53,677 bases of DNA from Muribaculaceae bacterium (GTDB lineage Bacteria > Bacteroidota > Bacteroidia > Bacteroidales > Muribaculaceae). The stretch's first letter is position 1, and each line of letters opens with the position of its first letter. The stretch spans positions 1-53,677 of the forward strand of contig JAIDUH010000101.1 in NCBI GenBank assembly GCA_029060285.1, in the 5' to 3' direction. The notes beneath the pieces were generated by a model that was not told where the DNA came from, made no database searches, and saw only the letters and a list, made by a program, of their open reading frames with translations. Positions 52,064 through 53,677 of the stretch are shown here, one piece after another. Made by a program: the position numbers and the translations under genes.

Positions 52064-53677
52064 TTAACTTAGTTTTTTCAAAGCTTCATTCTCGAGATTA
52101 CAGTCTTCCTGCAGACGAGGACGGAGGATTCCCGCTCTGTGCGGGGAGACCATCTGAAGGTCCATATAACGGTCGTCGCCCATGATGAACCCATGCACAT
52201 CGTCAAGGGGTTCAGGAGCACCGGGATATTCGGGCGATTCAGTAAGCGGTGACGACCCGTTGTGCCCACTGTTGTCCGAGCCCGGAATTACATTGTCAAT
52301 CGTCAGAGGGGAATCCTCATTTTGAGGATTGAATCGATATAACGGCCAGTAACCAGCCTCCACTGCCCTGCGTTCCTCTACAATAGAATGACCGAGACCG
52401 GGACGAATGCCATGGTTCAGACATGGACAATAAGCTATGACAATTGCCGGACCGGGATATCGCTCAGCTTCCGTAAGGGCATCTATGGCTTGCTGATAGT
52501 TGGCGCCTAAAGCTATTGAAGCGACATAGACATTTCCATAAGTCATCATCATTCTTCCCAAGTTTTTCTTCGGCGTCGACTTGCCTGCAGGAGCATACTT
52601 TGCTACTGCGGCACGAGGGGTGGCCTTAGAAAGCTGACCGCCGGTGTTTGAGTAACACTCCGTATCCATCACCAATATCTTGATGGGTTCGCCGGAGGCG
52701 AGCACATGATCGAGACCGGCAAAACCAATATCGTATGCCCAGCCGTCACCTCCGATAGCCCAGACTGTCTTGGAGGCGAACATGTCGCTCTGGTCAAGCA
52801 CAGACTTCAAATCCGGATATTCCTTTGCCATTGGAGCAAGCATCGAAAGCAATTGATCTGCCGTTGCAATAGAATCCACCGCCTCGTCTCTGCTGTTGAG
52901 CCAAGCCTCAAGAGGAGCCTTAAGGAATGAGGGCGTAGAAGAGGATGCGATCAGATCCGTGACACTTTTTTCCAGCCGACGGCGACGATGACGCATAGCA
53001 AGGAGAATACCATAACCGAACTCTGCATTGTCTTCAAAAAGCGAGTTCGCCCATGCCGGTCCTCTACCGGAAAGATCGGTGGCACAGTATGCCGATGAAG
53101 GATAGTCTGCTCCCCATATTGAGCTACATCCGGTAGCATTAGCGATAAGCAGATGGTTGCCAAACAACTGGGTAAGCAATTTGACATATGGAGTCTCTCC
53201 GCAACCGGCACATGCGCCCGAGAACTGAAGGCCCGGAGTGCGCAACTGCGAACCGTTGACTGTAGCAGCCGGGAGAAGCCATGGTTTAGGCTCGACATGG
53301 GTCTTGAGCCATTCGAGATTTGACATCTCACGGTCAAGCACTTCATTGACCGGAGTCATGGTCAGTGCATTACCCGGACATATAAGCGAGCACGATGAAC
53401 ACCCAAGGCAATCCTCAGGATAATTCTGAATCCTGAAGCGGTAGCCTGACAGTCTCGATGAACCCTTAGCCTCCTTTGTTACGATCGTGTCAGGCGCATC
53501 AGCGGATTCAGATGGAGAGAGAACGAACGGACGGATGGCTGCGTGAGGACAGACAAGCGAACATTCAGCGCATTCGACACATTTCTCAGCTTCCCAAACC
53601 GGAACTCGAGTAGCGATGCGTCGGTGTTCGTAAGCGGTCGATCCGTTAGGAATCACGCCATCGGGAGAGAGAGCCGA
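52064..53677 (-). CDS. nifJ: pyruvate:ferredoxin (flavodoxin) oxidoreductase, C-terminal part
   Basis: About 537 residues run in frame off the right edge, so the N-terminal two thirds are missing. Two 4Fe-4S motifs near the left of the fragment read CVECAECSLVCPHAAI and CLGCSSCSLICPGNAL. Then comes the cysteine-bearing ACAGCGETPYVKLLTQLFG. The thiamine-diphosphate site is GGDGWAYDIGFAGLDHVLAS with DTECYSNTGGQLSKATPR. The enzyme oxidises pyruvate to acetyl-CoA and reduces ferredoxin or flavodoxin, and is central to anaerobic energy metabolism. The C-terminus has a long acidic and Ser/Pro-rich insertion (NEDSPLTIDNVIPGSDNSG) before the end. Confidence 0.95.
   Translation of the reverse strand, partial: SALSPDGVIPNGSTAYEHRRIATRVPVWEAEKCVECAECSLVCPHAAIRPFVLSPSESADAPDTIVTKEAKGSSRLSGYRFRIQNYPEDCLGCSSCSLICPGNALTMTPVNEVLDREMSNLEWLKTHVEPKPWLLPAATVNGSQLRTPGLQFSGACAGCGETPYVKLLTQLFGNHLLIANATGCSSIWGADYPSSAYCATDLSGRGPAWANSLFEDNAEFGYGILLAMRHRRRRLEKSVTDLIASSSTPSFLKAPLEAWLNSRDEAVDSIATADQLLSMLAPMAKEYPDLKSVLDQSDMFASKTVWAIGGDGWAYDIGFAGLDHVLASGEPIKILVMDTECYSNTGGQLSKATPRAAVAKYAPAGKSTPKKNLGRMMMTYGNVYVASIALGANYQQAIDALTEAERYPGPAIVIAYCPCLNHGIRPGLGHSIVEERRAVEAGYWPLYRFNPQNEDSPLTIDNVIPGSDNSGHNGSSPLTESPEYPGAPEPLDDVHGFIMGDDRYMDLQMVSPHRAGILRPRLQEDCNLENEALKKLS

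Overview
The window looks like a chromosome segment of a Bacteroidales bacterium, possibly a Muribaculaceae-like gut anaerobe; that family name is an impression, not something I could test. The support is: promoters of the Bacteroidota type (-33 TTTG, about 20 bp, -7 TAnnTTTG) upstream of many housekeeping genes; a Rho factor with a long disordered insertion; pyruvate:ferredoxin oxidoreductase and a reverse rubrerythrin, as in anaerobes; and a leftover C-terminal surface-protein sorting domain of the Bacteroidales kind.

Layout. (1) 1-2900: C-rich accessory DNA with 9-bp and about 104-bp tandem repeats, a secreted protein, two proteins I do not recognise and a GIY-YIG nuclease-like protein. 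(2) 3050-19740: a surface polysaccharide cluster, all on the + strand. It holds a nucleotidyltransferase-PLP enzyme fusion, an ornithine cyclodeaminase-like protein, a Wzx flippase, two sugar-transfer ATP-grasp ligase-like proteins, a LicD phosphotransferase, a Wzy-like polymerase, UDP-GlcNAc 2-epimerase, three glycosyltransferases, two hexapeptide acyltransferases, and rfbA and rfbC. The first part reads as a route that makes and attaches a phosphorylated and/or amino-acid-like decoration. (3) 19979-23857: a tightly packed three-gene cassette (VPA1262-like PLD protein, small PLD-like protein, 587-aa helical protein of unknown family). Near-identical 37-38 bp hairpin sequences flank it. It is the best candidate here for an undescribed, possibly defensive, system. 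(4) 24060-39207: mainly housekeeping genes: a DUF4143 ATPase, nadD, flavin reductase, phosphoglucomutase, YicC, gmk, a Wzc-type tyrosine kinase, ruvX, reverse rubrerythrin, def-ettA-trmH, and a DMT transporter with an AraC regulator. (5) 39658-53677: PNPOx-family protein, PrdX-like editing protein, lysC-lysA, carB, a truncated surface-protein remnant, rho, ybaK-aroC, a TIGR01212 radical SAM protein, and the C-terminal part of pyruvate:ferredoxin oxidoreductase running off the right edge.

How they work together. Cluster 2 makes NDP-sugars, builds a repeat unit, decorates it, flips it and polymerises it. The Wzc kinase at 30337-32721, about 11 kb away, probably controls chain length or export. 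No rfbB, rfbD, initiating sugar-phosphate transferase or Wza exporter is in the window, so these must lie elsewhere if the pathway is complete. I saw no rRNA, tRNA, CRISPR array or intact insertion sequence.
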